A DNA stretch of 64,000 nucleotides from a virus. Both the position numbers and the translations under genes were made by a program. The DNA lies in IMG/VR virus record IMGVR_UViG_3300030117_003378, positions 1 to 64,000 of that record. The stretch is one strand, 5' to 3'. Of the stretch, positions 49,841 through 58,160 are shown piece after piece. Position 1 is the stretch's first letter, and each line of letters begins with the position of its first letter. The notes under the pieces were generated by a model. The model had not been told where the DNA came from. It saw nothing but the letters and a program-made list of their open reading frames with translations, and did not search any database.

Positions 49841-50005
49841 ATGACAAGACAAACAATAAAGGTAAAGGTAAAGATAGAATTAGAAGAGGAGATGGAGATT
49901 AACGCGGAAAATTTACGCGATATGAGTATCGAAGAATATATCCACGAAAACTTTGAGTACGAGATTGGCGATATAGTTGACTACATCGAGCATTGGGTGG
50001 TCTGA
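49841..50005 (+). CDS. 54-residue charged protein
   Basis: Lys-rich strand (TIKVKVKIELEEEMEI) then acidic helices. CGGAGGAATGAAA before the ATG. No family. Confidence 0.55.
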   Translation: MTRQTIKVKVKIELEEEMEINAENLRDMSIEEYIHENFEYEIGDIVDYIEHWVV

Positions 50006-50152
50006 ATGGGTGAAAGGTTGATGATTTACTCAGCCGAGGAATTGCGCTCTAAGCCACTCAGTCAGGTCAAGCAATACGAGGCGTATTTGTGGGAGCAATG
50101 GCGTATCGCAGAAACGGTAAAGAAGTACATGGAGATGTTGTCCGATGAGTGA
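50006..50152 (+). CDS. 48-residue helical protein
   Basis: MGERLMIYSAEELRSKPLSQVKQYEAYLWEQWRIAETVKKYMEML; starts at the base after the previous stop and overlaps the next gene by eight bases. Confidence 0.52.
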   Translation: MGERLMIYSAEELRSKPLSQVKQYEAYLWEQWRIAETVKKYMEMLSDE

Positions 50153-50447
50153 CGTAACCATCCTTGTCTATTCGTACCGAAACAAGAGCAACAAGACACG
50201 ATGGGCCGTCAAGGAGCAATGGAATCAGGAGATTCTAAGCAACGGTCGGAAGATGACAGGGTTCGATTACCACGCGGCAAGACAAGAAGCACAGGTTTGG
50301 AAGCGCGAGTTATTGGCTTACGGTATGGATGCGGTAGTGTCTTACAACTACGAGACACCGAAGAGTAACGTCACACCTATCAATTGGGAAGAGCGACTGA
50401 TGTCACAAGACCATGACGAGCAAGACCGATTTGGTGCATTACTATGA
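50145..50447 (+). CDS. unrecognised 100-residue protein
   Basis: Beta-strand start (DVTILVYSYRNKSNKTRWAVKEQWNQEI) and a helix (YHAARQEAQVWKRELLAYG), basic overall. Overlaps both neighbours. No family. Confidence 0.6.
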   Translation: MSDVTILVYSYRNKSNKTRWAVKEQWNQEILSNGRKMTGFDYHAARQEAQVWKRELLAYGMDAVVSYNYETPKSNVTPINWEERLMSQDHDEQDRFGALL

Positions 50448-50608
50448 TTGACTACCGAATCAGCATTCAGGTGCTTGAGCCGCCTATTGGCTCGCGAAAT
50501 ATCCGTTGGGAAATCAAGGATGGCATCGGCATGATTCGTTACGGTTGGACTATGGTCGAATTGATTGAGACACTTGAGGAAATTAATAAGTCAATCAGTC
50601 AGCCTTGA
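50444..50608 (+). CDS. 54-residue protein
   Basis: MIDYRISIQVLEPPIGSRNIRWEIKDG... beta hairpin then helix (VELIETLEEINKSI). ATGA overlap with the upstream gene. Confidence 0.52.
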   Translation: MIDYRISIQVLEPPIGSRNIRWEIKDGIGMIRYGWTMVELIETLEEINKSISQP

Positions 50609-50634
50609 ATGTTGTGAAGGAATACTTTTGAGAG

Positions 50635-50790
50635 ATGATGAGAATGGCTAAGGAGATGAGAATGCGTCAGCGTATCGACAATTGGGTCGAGGACCGTTGT
50701 GATTGGTGGGAAGCCAATTGGGATGTAATCACACCGTGGTTCATGGTCGTAATCGGCGCAGGAATTCTATCCGTAACGTTTATAGTGTAA
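50635..50790 (+). CDS. 51-residue membrane protein
   Basis: Charged Trp-rich N-terminus (NWVEDRCDWWEANWDV) and one C-terminal transmembrane helix (PWFMVVIGAGILSVTFIV). Its last codons and TAA stop are the promoter of the next gene. Confidence 0.55.
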   Translation: MMRMAKEMRMRQRIDNWVEDRCDWWEANWDVITPWFMVVIGAGILSVTFIV

Positions 50791-50792
50791 GG
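50777..50792 (+). promoter_or_regulatory. CGTTTATAGTGTAAGG promoter
   Basis: TTTATA at 50779-50784; the stop codon of the preceding gene lies inside the motif. Expected transcript start is near 50808. Confidence 0.55.
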
Positions 50793-50822
50793 TTGTTAGG
50801 GATTTCTATGGAAGGAATATCT

Positions 50823-51233
50823 ATGGACGGTGTGGTCGAAATCGGCCACGACAGTATTTTGAAGATTGCCCACGGTCATGCGTCTTTGGCGACGACGAGG
50901 GCGGATAATCTACTGTTGACACTTTTCGGTGGCACCGAAAACACAATCGTTTGGAGGTTGCGTGAAAACACATGGATGATGTGGAATGTGACACAGCGAC
51001 ATATAGACGGACCCAACCACCGAGCAATTCGGATTGCCGTAGACCAAAGCGACTTGGTATTCAATGACGAAATTGCCGACCTCATGGACACAATCGGCGG
51101 TTATGTCGTCGTTATGAACGAGGAAGAAGCAAGTATCATATTGGATTGTGTCATCTTTGAAGAGACGATTCACATACCATACCTGTTCCTCCTGCGTAGC
51201 AGGAGAAATGGTGGAGTCGGGGTGTTAGCATAG
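50823..51233 (+). CDS. unrecognised 136-residue protein
   Basis: N-terminal strand-helix (MDGVVEIGHDSILKIAHGHASLATTRADNLLLTLFGG) and beta-rich end. The ATG at 50823 has GGAAGG seven bases upstream; the ATG at 50808 could serve a leaderless message. The next frame begins without a normal start codon, so a frameshift link between the two is possible. Confidence 0.58.
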   Translation: MDGVVEIGHDSILKIAHGHASLATTRADNLLLTLFGGTENTIVWRLRENTWMMWNVTQRHIDGPNHRAIRIAVDQSDLVFNDEIADLMDTIGGYVVVMNEEEASIILDCVIFEETIHIPYLFLLRSRRNGGVGVLA

Positions 51234-51265
51234 GCCGACGAACGAATGGCGGGAGGACAAGGAGG

Positions 51266-51493
51266 ATTCTCCGAACCTGTATTTGGAACGGGCATCTCGA
51301 CGAATGGATTTCCGCCAAGGAGTTGTCTCTTATCATAGCCAAAGAGTACGACACAGATAGTGAAGGAAGGCCGCTCTTGTGGGCGGACGTGACTACCATG
51401 AAAGTAGCAACCGTACTCGGCCAATTAGAGCGATACGGCGAAGTCGAACAGAACCGGAAAGCAGGGAAAATCTCCCTGTGGCGAAAGGTTTAA
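51266..51493 (+). CDS. winged-helix-like frame without a standard start codon
   Basis: 75 codons ending KISLWRKV; WISAKELSLIIAKEYD and MKVATVLGQLERYGEVEQNRKAGK are a convincing winged helix. The frame has a TAG further up and no ATG/GTG/TTG before the domain; ATT at 51266 follows GGGAGGACAAGGAGG. Either a rare ATT start, a frameshift from the preceding gene, or a damaged start. The TAA stop is part of the next promoter. Confidence 0.5.
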   Translation: MLRTCIWNGHLDEWISAKELSLIIAKEYDTDSEGRPLLWADVTTMKVATVLGQLERYGEVEQNRKAGKISLWRKV

Positions 51494-51502
51494 AGGGTAA
51501 TA
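51487..51502 (+). promoter_or_regulatory. GGTTTAAAGGGTAATA promoter
   Basis: TTTAAA variant at 51489-51494 with the GGGTAA flank, overlapping the previous stop; TTGGAGG leader and ATG at 51530. Confidence 0.55.
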
Positions 51503-51529
51503 CACTACCCAAGTTTGGAGGCAAAATAA

Positions 51530-51805
51530 ATGAAGCAGAAAAGACTAAGAGCGGCGATTGCGAGAGTCCTGTTGGACTCGATTGAGCGAGGAGAAGGAGG
51601 TATCACGGTAGGTCAGGTCGCTGACCGATTGTTGAATAACGGGTACAAGGATGTACCGTCGGGGCGACGCCTCGGACAGATTATGCGTTCGACCCGTGGA
51701 TTTGAGCGCAACGAGCGACAGTATATTTACGACAGTGACCGAGGTGGCTCAGTGCTACTCTCACTGTGGACTATCAACGAGACAACGGTGCGTGAATGGT
51801 TATGA
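51530..51805 (+). CDS. winged-helix protein
   Basis: 91 residues; helices LRAAIARVLLDSIERGEGGITVGQVADRLLNNG and GRRLGQIMRSTRGFERNE, then a wing (YIYDSDRGGSVLLSLWTI). Closely similar in layout to the frames at 53547, 56083 and 58161. Probable transcription regulator. Confidence 0.68.
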   Translation: MKQKRLRAAIARVLLDSIERGEGGITVGQVADRLLNNGYKDVPSGRRLGQIMRSTRGFERNERQYIYDSDRGGSVLLSLWTINETTVREWL

Positions 51806-51812
51806 ATATAAA

Positions 51813-51829
51813 CCTTTATAGTGTAACAA
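51813..51829 (+). promoter_or_regulatory. CCTTTATAGTGTAACAA promoter
   Basis: TTTATA at 51815-51820; leader with GAGGAGAG before the ATG at 51855. Confidence 0.65.
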
Positions 51830-51854
51830 TGGTAACAATTTTTGAGGAGAGAGC

Positions 51855-52370
51855 ATGAATATATTTGTATTGCACACAAGCCCGACATTAGCGGCACGAT
51901 ACCACGACGACGTTCGACTACCCAAGATGGTAGTAGAATTATACCAACAGTTAGGCTCTGCCGTTCGACGCCACGGTGCGACCGACGAGCAGATGCCATT
52001 GACACAGAAAGGCACACCACTCAAGGGTGGTTATCACAATCACCCCTGCACCCGATGGGTCGGCGACTCAATAGCCAATTTCTTTTGGGCGCATCGCCAC
52101 GCGGTTGCCCTATGTGCTGAGTACACCAAGCGCTTCGGCAAAGTACATTCTTGTCGAGCAGGTATCGTAAAGTTACTCGACCTATCCGTACTCATACCTT
52201 CAGGCACCCTTACACCGTTCGCACAGGCCATGCCTGACGAATACCGTGACGACAACGCCGTCGCCGCTTACCGCCGCTACTACCACAGTAAGGCAGATAG
52301 TAAGGGCGGCGTTCGTTGGGACAAGTACGTCGAAGTACACGGTCGTTTGCCGGGATGGTGGATGCTATGA
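51855..52370 (+). CDS. conserved phage/archaeal family of unknown function
   Basis: 171 residues beginning MNIFVLHTSPTLAARYHDDVRLPKMVVELYQQL, with H-N-H-P-C-T-R-W-V, N-F-F-W-A-H, EYTKRFGKVHSC, AMPDEY and YRRYYHSK. This pattern (F-V-L-x-x-x-P...A-A...H...K-M-x-x-E, Y-x-x-H-P, M-P-D-E) is a family I recall from marine phages, uncharacterised; the conserved His, Tyr and Glu suggest an enzyme acting on nucleic acid, which is inference. Confidence 0.7.
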   Translation: MNIFVLHTSPTLAARYHDDVRLPKMVVELYQQLGSAVRRHGATDEQMPLTQKGTPLKGGYHNHPCTRWVGDSIANFFWAHRHAVALCAEYTKRFGKVHSCRAGIVKLLDLSVLIPSGTLTPFAQAMPDEYRDDNAVAAYRRYYHSKADSKGGVRWDKYVEVHGRLPGWWML

Positions 52371-53269
52371 AGAATAACGTCATCTTAGACACATCGAAGA
52401 TTGAGATTGAGGAGGTCTACCCGTACACACGGTCAGGCAAGAATCCCGTAATGCAACCGACAATCGTCCTGAGAGATACCGAGACGAAGGAGTATTACTA
52501 TTTGTGCGGCATGAAGGTTCTGTACTCACTGATGAATCAGTTAACACGGCACTACTACCGCACGACAATCAAAGACTATCTATACAACGGACCGACCGAA
52601 GAATTCATTACCCTGTTATCCCACGACATCCTTAGTTACAAGGGTGTCCTGTCTTTCAATCTATGTAACCCCAAACAATACATTCAATCATACGGTCGCA
52701 AGGCTATGGTAAATACACGGACACCGGCTAACGATAGTCACAACATCGTGCAGACCGTGTCCTCGGTCTATCAGGATTCAACGGTAGACCATATTATGTC
52801 CGTAGCCAAGGAATACGACGTACATTGGGAGTTCGTCGGCACAAGTACGCCCAACGACGGTTACGTCAAGGCCACCACAAACAAGCGTTCATATCCTGAC
52901 AGAGTGTGTTACAAATTCCAAAGACATGGTCCGCTGTATAATAAGGGCCAAATCAACATCACACTTTCCCCGACGGGTACTATGATGGCTGAGGTTTGGT
53001 TCAAGCATCCCATTATGGGTTACGAGATTTCGCCCTTTGATTCTCTACTGAAGATGACTGAGCAGGATGCAAGGTGGTTAGGGCCGTGGCTTCAGAAGAT
53101 AGACGAGGCACTTGAATACGCATACAGACGACATGAGCCAACATTAGCGAAGGAGACTTGGGATAGGGAAGTCAGAAAGTTTGAGGGTACTGCATCGGAA
53201 ATTGGTTCGACACGCCGTATGTTGTGGCGCAACAAGGCTCTCAAGTATTCATTCGGGGGACTGCGCTAA
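52367..53269 (+). CDS. unrecognised 300-residue protein
   Basis: Globular, Tyr-rich (IEEVYPYTRSGKNPVMQPTIVLRDTETKEYYYLCGMKVLYSLMNQL) with a short motif HDILSYKGVLSFNLCNPKQY and a basic C-terminus. ATGA overlap with the preceding gene. No family is recognised; co-transcribed with the conserved gene at 51855. Confidence 0.72.
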   Translation: MKNNVILDTSKIEIEEVYPYTRSGKNPVMQPTIVLRDTETKEYYYLCGMKVLYSLMNQLTRHYYRTTIKDYLYNGPTEEFITLLSHDILSYKGVLSFNLCNPKQYIQSYGRKAMVNTRTPANDSHNIVQTVSSVYQDSTVDHIMSVAKEYDVHWEFVGTSTPNDGYVKATTNKRSYPDRVCYKFQRHGPLYNKGQINITLSPTGTMMAEVWFKHPIMGYEISPFDSLLKMTEQDARWLGPWLQKIDEALEYAYRRHEPTLAKETWDREVRKFEGTASEIGSTRRMLWRNKALKYSFGGLR

Positions 53270-53520
53270 TGTTTCTATTATTTCGACGAGACTCAGAAAT
53301 AATTACAGGCTCGCAGTACAACGGTTTTAATTCATTCTTTTCTTACCCATTAGGATGTGTAAAGGAAATCACCAATACGGCACTATCCTACTACCTAGTT
53401 AGTAGAAAGGTAAATACCCTAAACGGGAATAGAAAGAATTACGGGGGGTTCGCCGCAGTAACACGGTTATTTGTTTCAGCGACTCGCAGAAAGAATAGAA
53501 AGAATGGGGTGATGGCATAG
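53269..53520 (+). CDS. possible 83-residue protein
   Basis: Starts in TAATG of the previous gene. Aromatic/Asn-rich (GSQYNGFNSFFSYPLGCVKEI) and a basic C-terminus. Composition differs from its neighbours, so it may be decaying or spurious. Confidence 0.42.
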   Translation: MFLLFRRDSEIITGSQYNGFNSFFSYPLGCVKEITNTALSYYLVSRKVNTLNGNRKNYGGFAAVTRLFVSATRRKNRKNGVMA

Positions 53521-53546
53521 GACACAGGAATGGAGGTCAGCGTTGC

Positions 53547-53954
53547 GTGAGTGATTTCGCGTACCGTATGATAATGGAAAAGGGACGGATGACGACGAAT
53601 GAGATTTGGGTGGCCGCACAAGAAAGTGAGACTCGGATTGCCCACTCAGAAAACACGAATCAGATTAGCAACAGATTGAGGGTGTCCCCACTGTTCACAC
53701 AACACGGCACTGTTCGTCAGCGTTCAGCGCGTAGCGCAATCGGTGTGAATGTTGGCAGTACGGGTCACGGAGAGGAGATATGGCAGGGACAAAGTGTACG
53801 CGCCGATGCCATTTTTCACAACAGTCCTCTATGGGATATTGCGGATTTAGACACGGTTGCCGAGAAGTACCTTGCGAAGACACACAAGGTAAAGGTTCAT
53901 AGGCTTCCCGCTATCCTCCGTAATAGAATCAGGGAGTTGGTGGGCGATGAGTGA
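53547..53954 (+). CDS. winged-helix protein
   Basis: 135 residues; DFAYRMIMEKGRMTTNEIWVAAQESETRI and NQISNRLRVSPLFTQHGTVRQ form the helix-turn-helix and wing; C-terminal helix rich in Lys/Arg. GTG start with GGAGGTC nine bases upstream. Overlaps the next gene by eight bases. Confidence 0.65.
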   Translation: MSDFAYRMIMEKGRMTTNEIWVAAQESETRIAHSENTNQISNRLRVSPLFTQHGTVRQRSARSAIGVNVGSTGHGEEIWQGQSVRADAIFHNSPLWDIADLDTVAEKYLAKTHKVKVHRLPAILRNRIRELVGDE

Positions 53955-54735
53955 CTATTTCGGAAAGAAGGTAGATGCAAAACGAGTTATCGTATGCGTG
54001 GATGGAGAGACGGGACACGCGCCTTTCGTGGCGTTGTCCGCATTCATTCAGGACAAGAAGGCAATTGGTTACATTATGTCACGATTCATGCGCCAAGACC
54101 CCCTCAATACTGTCCCTGATTTCGACGGGGCGGGTTGGCCGGTCTACGATATAGGCAAGGACACTTTGGCAGTCGTAATTCGCGGGTTCCACAGTCCTGA
54201 ATCAACGGGGTTGGGGTCAAACACCATTTGGACGTACTACTACCCTGTAATGAAGGGCCTAGTCGAAGTCATGGCGCGTCACCATTTCAAGTGCAAGGAA
54301 TTGTTCTTCCTCAACACGACTTCAGTCCACCAGTTTATGCCGGACGAATTGTTTGAGCAGTTACCGAATGACAGATGTCACGTCACGTCATTTGAAGCCG
54401 GAGAGATGGTTCGGGATGATGGGATGCCGCAGATATTCTTGCACAGTCCCGCGTGGTGCATCCCGTGGTTGTTCTCGTATCTTGGTGGGGAGGCAAATAT
54501 CCTCACGGTGGGCTTCGATGAGGATAACCCCGAAGCCGTCGACATTACGGCGGCACACACCCTTTCACAGAAGATTCAAGATATGACTGATATTCCCCGA
54601 GACAACGCCCACATGGAAAAGGTCGCGGCAGAAATCAACGAGGTTGACGAGGCCGAGCAAGAAATGTTCCGAAAGGTATTTAGTGAGCAGACCGACCGCA
54701 AGGGTAACGGGGACGTTGGAGGTATGTTCGGATGA
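53947..54735 (+). CDS. possible PAC2-like (proteasome assembly chaperone) protein
   Basis: 262 residues: PFVALSAFIQDKKAIGYI, DTLAVVIRGFHSPES, MKGLVEVMARHHFKCKELFFLNTTSVHQ, and FSYLGGEANILTVGFDEDNPEAVDITAAHTLSQKI follow the order of the PAC2 family (nucleotide-phosphorylase-like fold; late D-x-x-A-A-x-x-L). The C-terminus is an acidic, coiled tail. The match is by pattern only. It overlaps the MCM-like gene by four bases and may encode its partner. Confidence 0.5.
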   Translation: MSDYFGKKVDAKRVIVCVDGETGHAPFVALSAFIQDKKAIGYIMSRFMRQDPLNTVPDFDGAGWPVYDIGKDTLAVVIRGFHSPESTGLGSNTIWTYYYPVMKGLVEVMARHHFKCKELFFLNTTSVHQFMPDELFEQLPNDRCHVTSFEAGEMVRDDGMPQIFLHSPAWCIPWLFSYLGGEANILTVGFDEDNPEAVDITAAHTLSQKIQDMTDIPRDNAHMEKVAAEINEVDEAEQEMFRKVFSEQTDRKGNGDVGGMFG

Positions 54736-56090
54736 CTGATGAGCCAATGGATATTTTCGATTCTGTTCAGCGATATGCTGACGCCAACCACTACGTCGAT
54801 GTGGCTGATAAATTACCCATCTTTATTTGCTCAATCGGCGCACACATCCTCAACACTTTGAACAAGTGTAATCAATGCCCGTTCAAGCCGGAGGACAACG
54901 AGGAGGGGTACGCCATCTTTGACTGTCCCATGCGCCATGAGCATCAATCAATTTACACACCGATGAGCCACGTCGCCGACACCCGATTGCACTTACTAAT
55001 GCGAGGTGCTAAGGGGTCGGGCAAGAACGTCCTCATTGACCTCTTCCTCCGAGAAGGCACGGGTCTTCTATACAACACCAATGCGGTGACAAACGTACTC
55101 GACGCACAACACCGAGATGCGGGGTTCCCGACGGACATTGGCCCCAACTCAATCACGGAAGCCGGTATGTTCGGCTCAGTAGATGAAGAGGGCAACATCA
55201 CAGGTCGTCCTTTGGCCCGTGATATGTGTGGTGGCTTCCTCGGCTTTGAGGAGTTTTCATCCGTGACTGATGCGAGCAAGAAAGACCACAGTATGGATAT
55301 GAAGAATCAGTTGCTCACCTCCACTGACAGTGGTCGTGTCAATAAGCGAATGCGAAGTGGTATTGTCCGCTATCTCACCAAGTACACGATTTGGGCGGGG
55401 ACTCAGCCCGGTCGTTTTGAGTTGGAGTCCGGTCTTGACCGACGCTTCTTCATCATTGAGATTGGTATGTCGCCGGAGAAGGAGCGAGCATACAAGCAAG
55501 CACAGGTTCTCAACAGTAACATGGACATCGGGACTCGGGTGAGACTCGCACAACAAAACCTTGAAATAAGGACTTGGTTCACGACACGTCTTCTCGACGC
55601 CATCAGCAATCCACCGTCACGCCTACTGTTCGACGCCTCTCTTGAGGAGTGGTTGATGCAGGGTGACGTGCGAAGTCACGAAGCAGACTTGTTCCGTCGC
55701 CTCGCTATCGGGTATCACATGATGCAACCTGAGTGGAAGGGGGGACAATCCTTGACGGTAACCGTCGACGATAGGTTAAAGGCGTTACTCGATGCGTCGT
55801 TGTTGATGCGACGAGAAGTGATGGACGCCGACGTGCAACTCATCAAGACCACGTTTTGGGGTACTGAAATGCCCCGCAGTACGTTGCTTAAGGAAGTATC
55901 TCGCATGGTCACAATGGGTGACTACCAATCCGCAAAGCGGTGGGTTGATGACAACCTGCGCGGTCAGCGTTGGTACGAGGAATACAGGCCGGAAGGTGTG
56001 GGCCGTGGGCGCCGTGGCGTCATGGTCAAGATACAACCACCGGCACCGAAGGAGCATACAGAATTAGAATGGGGTGAATCCGATGAATAG
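54732..56090 (+). CDS. MCM-like AAA+ ATPase, candidate replicative helicase
   Basis: 452 residues: an N-terminal Cys pair (CNQC...C), Walker A GAKGSGKNVL near 93-102, an MCM-type insertion (TEAGMFGSVDEEGNITGRPLARDMCGG), Walker B-like GFLGFEEF near 178, sensor-1 IWAGTQPGRFELESG, arginine finger GLDRRFFI near 237, then a helical lid and a C-terminal winged-helix region. Order and motifs follow MCM helicases, though shorter than cellular MCM (about 650) and with a minimal N-terminal domain. It sits with clamp loader, SSB and primase genes. Confidence 0.72.
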   Translation: MTDEPMDIFDSVQRYADANHYVDVADKLPIFICSIGAHILNTLNKCNQCPFKPEDNEEGYAIFDCPMRHEHQSIYTPMSHVADTRLHLLMRGAKGSGKNVLIDLFLREGTGLLYNTNAVTNVLDAQHRDAGFPTDIGPNSITEAGMFGSVDEEGNITGRPLARDMCGGFLGFEEFSSVTDASKKDHSMDMKNQLLTSTDSGRVNKRMRSGIVRYLTKYTIWAGTQPGRFELESGLDRRFFIIEIGMSPEKERAYKQAQVLNSNMDIGTRVRLAQQNLEIRTWFTTRLLDAISNPPSRLLFDASLEEWLMQGDVRSHEADLFRRLAIGYHMMQPEWKGGQSLTVTVDDRLKALLDASLLMRREVMDADVQLIKTTFWGTEMPRSTLLKEVSRMVTMGDYQSAKRWVDDNLRGQRWYEEYRPEGVGRGRRGVMVKIQPPAPKEHTELEWGESDE

Positions 56091-56400
56091 GAGAGCAAGT
56101 GGAATAGAAAAATATACAGCAACGACAGGTAAGCACAAGTGGTGGCGCAACGCTACATACGAGTGGTTGAAGAAACAGGATGGGCCGAAGACCGGTGAGG
56201 AAATCATCGAGGCTTATACGACCGGTGAGATTCTAGCCCGGACGGGGATGCCGTTCTCAACCAAGTATGTTCCGCGCCGACCAAACGATGTCTCCCAACG
56301 ACTACGCCGTGACGCCCGATTCAAGAGTATCAAGGTATGGTCACGACGACCACATGGTGGTGGCTCTTATCACATTCACGCATGGACGGTGGAAGAATGA
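56083..56400 (+). CDS. winged-helix protein
   Basis: 105 residues; KWWRNATYEWLKKQDGPKTGEEIIEAYTTGEIL and RPNDVSQRLRRDARFKSIKVW, then GGSYHIHAWTVEE wing. GGGGTGA before the ATG; overlaps the MCM-like gene end by eight bases. Possible DNA-binding partner. Confidence 0.65.
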   Translation: MNRRASGIEKYTATTGKHKWWRNATYEWLKKQDGPKTGEEIIEAYTTGEILARTGMPFSTKYVPRRPNDVSQRLRRDARFKSIKVWSRRPHGGGSYHIHAWTVEE

Positions 56401-57032
56401 GGTCACGACGAGAAATAGAAGAGCGTATGCACTTACTCCACGCTGAAGGCAACCATGACGCTTCGGGCTTGTTGGGTTGGGTTCTTCAGGATGCAGAATG
56501 CGCTATGTGCGCCCACAAGTCCGCCCGTGAGTTTGAAATGAAACTCAACCGTGAGGAGGTTACCGCTTCCTTCCTTGAGATGAAGATGAATTGGCCTGTC
56601 GGCACGGTAGATACTCACATGAAGGAACACGTTGAGTATGACCCGACTGAGGCTTCTGCTATCGAGCAAGCCCGTACTGAGACGATTGACACGCTCAACG
56701 TGGCGGAGAATCTCATGCAACGTATGGTCGGTTGGCTTGATGAATTGGAAGAGCGACGTGAGATTGAAGGTGTGTCGTCAGATTGGATTGCTGACGCCAC
56801 CAAACTAACAGGTCAGTGCCACACCGGATTGAAACTTATCGGTCAATTGAAGAAGGAGATTGGTGTTGATTCACAGTTACTTCTTGCCGACCGCAAGATG
56901 GATGCAGTCATGGGAATCCTCGTTGACACTCTCCGTGAGGAGCCTCGGCTTCTCGACACTATCGAATTGAAATTGGCCGGTCTGAAAGCACCGAGCCACG
57001 TTATCGACGCAGACTTTGAGGTGGTTGAATGA
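56397..57032 (+). CDS. helical protein with Cys pair, possible terminase small subunit
   Basis: 211 residues; CAMCAHKSAREFEMKLNREEVTASFLEMKMNWPVGTVDTHMKEHV is a Cys pair followed by a helix-turn-helix, and coiled helices (about residues 75-150) follow. Small terminase or DNA-recruiting proteins have this layout (N-terminal HTH, central oligomerising helices), but the large subunit gene is 25 kb away on the other strand. Low confidence for the role. Confidence 0.58.
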   Translation: MRSRREIEERMHLLHAEGNHDASGLLGWVLQDAECAMCAHKSAREFEMKLNREEVTASFLEMKMNWPVGTVDTHMKEHVEYDPTEASAIEQARTETIDTLNVAENLMQRMVGWLDELEERREIEGVSSDWIADATKLTGQCHTGLKLIGQLKKEIGVDSQLLLADRKMDAVMGILVDTLREEPRLLDTIELKLAGLKAPSHVIDADFEVVE

Positions 57033-57259
57033 GACGTAAGCGCACTATGTATCGCACGACCTTCACCGAGAAGGATATGGTTGAGTCCATGATGATTCTA
57101 CGAGAGGACGATGTCACATGGACCGTCCGTTCCGACCGCATTCAATTCCTAATTGGCCCCTATGCAATCACAACTGAATCGGTACGCAAGCGATTCGATT
57201 TGGGTAAGAGCCAAATGCAAAGGTTTATAGCGTTCCTGTTGAGGCAAGAGTGGTCGTAA
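57029..57259 (+). CDS. unrecognised 76-residue protein
   Basis: Beta-alpha with basic residues; the end (FDLGKSQMQRFIAFLLRQEW) looks like a recognition helix. It overlaps both neighbours (ATGA, TAATG). Its last codons contain the promoter at 57222. Confidence 0.58.
   Translation: MRRKRTMYRTTFTEKDMVESMMILREDDVTWTVRSDRIQFLIGPYAITTESVRKRFDLGKSQMQRFIAFLLRQEWS
57222..57231 (+). promoter_or_regulatory. GGTTTATAGC promoter
   Basis: TTTATA at 57224-57229, inside the preceding gene, 30 bases before the ATG at 57259; lacks the GGGTAAC flank. Confidence 0.45.
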
Positions 57260-57930
57260 TGGGCGTGGTCATATTCACACGGGATGCCGAGAGGTATCGT
57301 GAGGGCAACTATGTCGAGGACCACAGGGGTCTTGCGACGCCACCAACTGCACCGGACACCACGTTCATCGTTCACGATAATAAGATGACCGAGAAGAAGG
57401 CGAGTGAGTGGGCAGACATTGTCCCGTTCCGTATGGTTATCGTGACCGAGAAGGCAGTCAATCTCAAGGGAGATGACGAGCGAGTGTTCGCTGACAACAG
57501 TGTAAGCAACCGTAAGCAAAACTACCGGCGCAACGTCGAGTCAATCTTCCGATGGACCGACCGCGACCGCGCACACTCTATCCTTGATGGCACCCCCCTC
57601 CCACTCATCGCGTCATTTGTCCGTGTCAATCGGCCCGACGACATCGCCACGGCACGTCGTTTGGCGCAGGTTCGGTATCAATTACCCGACCAATACGCTT
57701 ATAGCGTTCTCGCTTTTTCAATAGAACCGAGAGCGAGTAAGGTTGTTTGGCCTAAGAAGCATCCGTCTTCGACGGTGGGTTCTTCCATGCCCTTCATCCG
57801 TGCTTCGGATGCCTATATCGACAACCTGCTCGCTCTCACCCCCGCCTTGCGTAATGAAGTGAGACACACTTCTAAGGAATTACCGAAGGGGGTCAAAAAG
57901 ACACAGGAACGTGTAGGAGAATGGTTTTAA
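57259..57930 (+). CDS. unrecognised 223-residue protein of the replication cluster
   Basis: Starts in TAATG; the N-terminal strand-rich part (GVVIFTRDAERYREG, TTFIVHDNKMTEKKASEWADIVPFRMVIVTEKAVNLKG) and a helical C-terminal half (RPDDIATARRLAQVRYQLPDQYAYSVLAFSIEPR). It could be a clamp-loader delta-like or polymerase accessory protein by place, but no motif supports this. Confidence 0.65.
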   Translation: MGVVIFTRDAERYREGNYVEDHRGLATPPTAPDTTFIVHDNKMTEKKASEWADIVPFRMVIVTEKAVNLKGDDERVFADNSVSNRKQNYRRNVESIFRWTDRDRAHSILDGTPLPLIASFVRVNRPDDIATARRLAQVRYQLPDQYAYSVLAFSIEPRASKVVWPKKHPSSTVGSSMPFIRASDAYIDNLLALTPALRNEVRHTSKELPKGVKKTQERVGEWF

Positions 57931-58118
57931 CGACTTGTTTGTCATGGGCGTTTATCATAGGTATTTATTCCTTTATTTGGTGGCTTTTTGGATTTAAAAC
58001 GATGAACGATTACTGTTTGGATGTGGCGAGACGTAACAATTACGAAATGCACGGAGAACCTTACGAACCTTTGGAAGAACCGGAATTCGCAATGTGGTTA
58101 GATTTGGGTGAAATGTAA
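57921..58118 (+). CDS. small membrane protein
   Basis: 65 residues with a transmembrane helix (LSWAFIIGIYSFIWWLFGF) and an acidic tail rich in Glu/Pro. Overlaps the previous gene by ten bases. Confidence 0.58.
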   Translation: MVLTTCLSWAFIIGIYSFIWWLFGFKTMNDYCLDVARRNNYEMHGEPYEPLEEPEFAMWLDLGEM

Positions 58119-58130
58119 TGTTCCGAAATG

Positions 58131-58136
58131 TTAAAG
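58131..58136 (+). promoter_or_regulatory. TATA box TTAAAG
   Basis: Ends 24 bases before the ATG at 58161 with no ribosome site, giving a likely leaderless transcript. Confidence 0.45.
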
Positions 58137-58160
58137 TAACTTCGACGCGCACATTTAACT

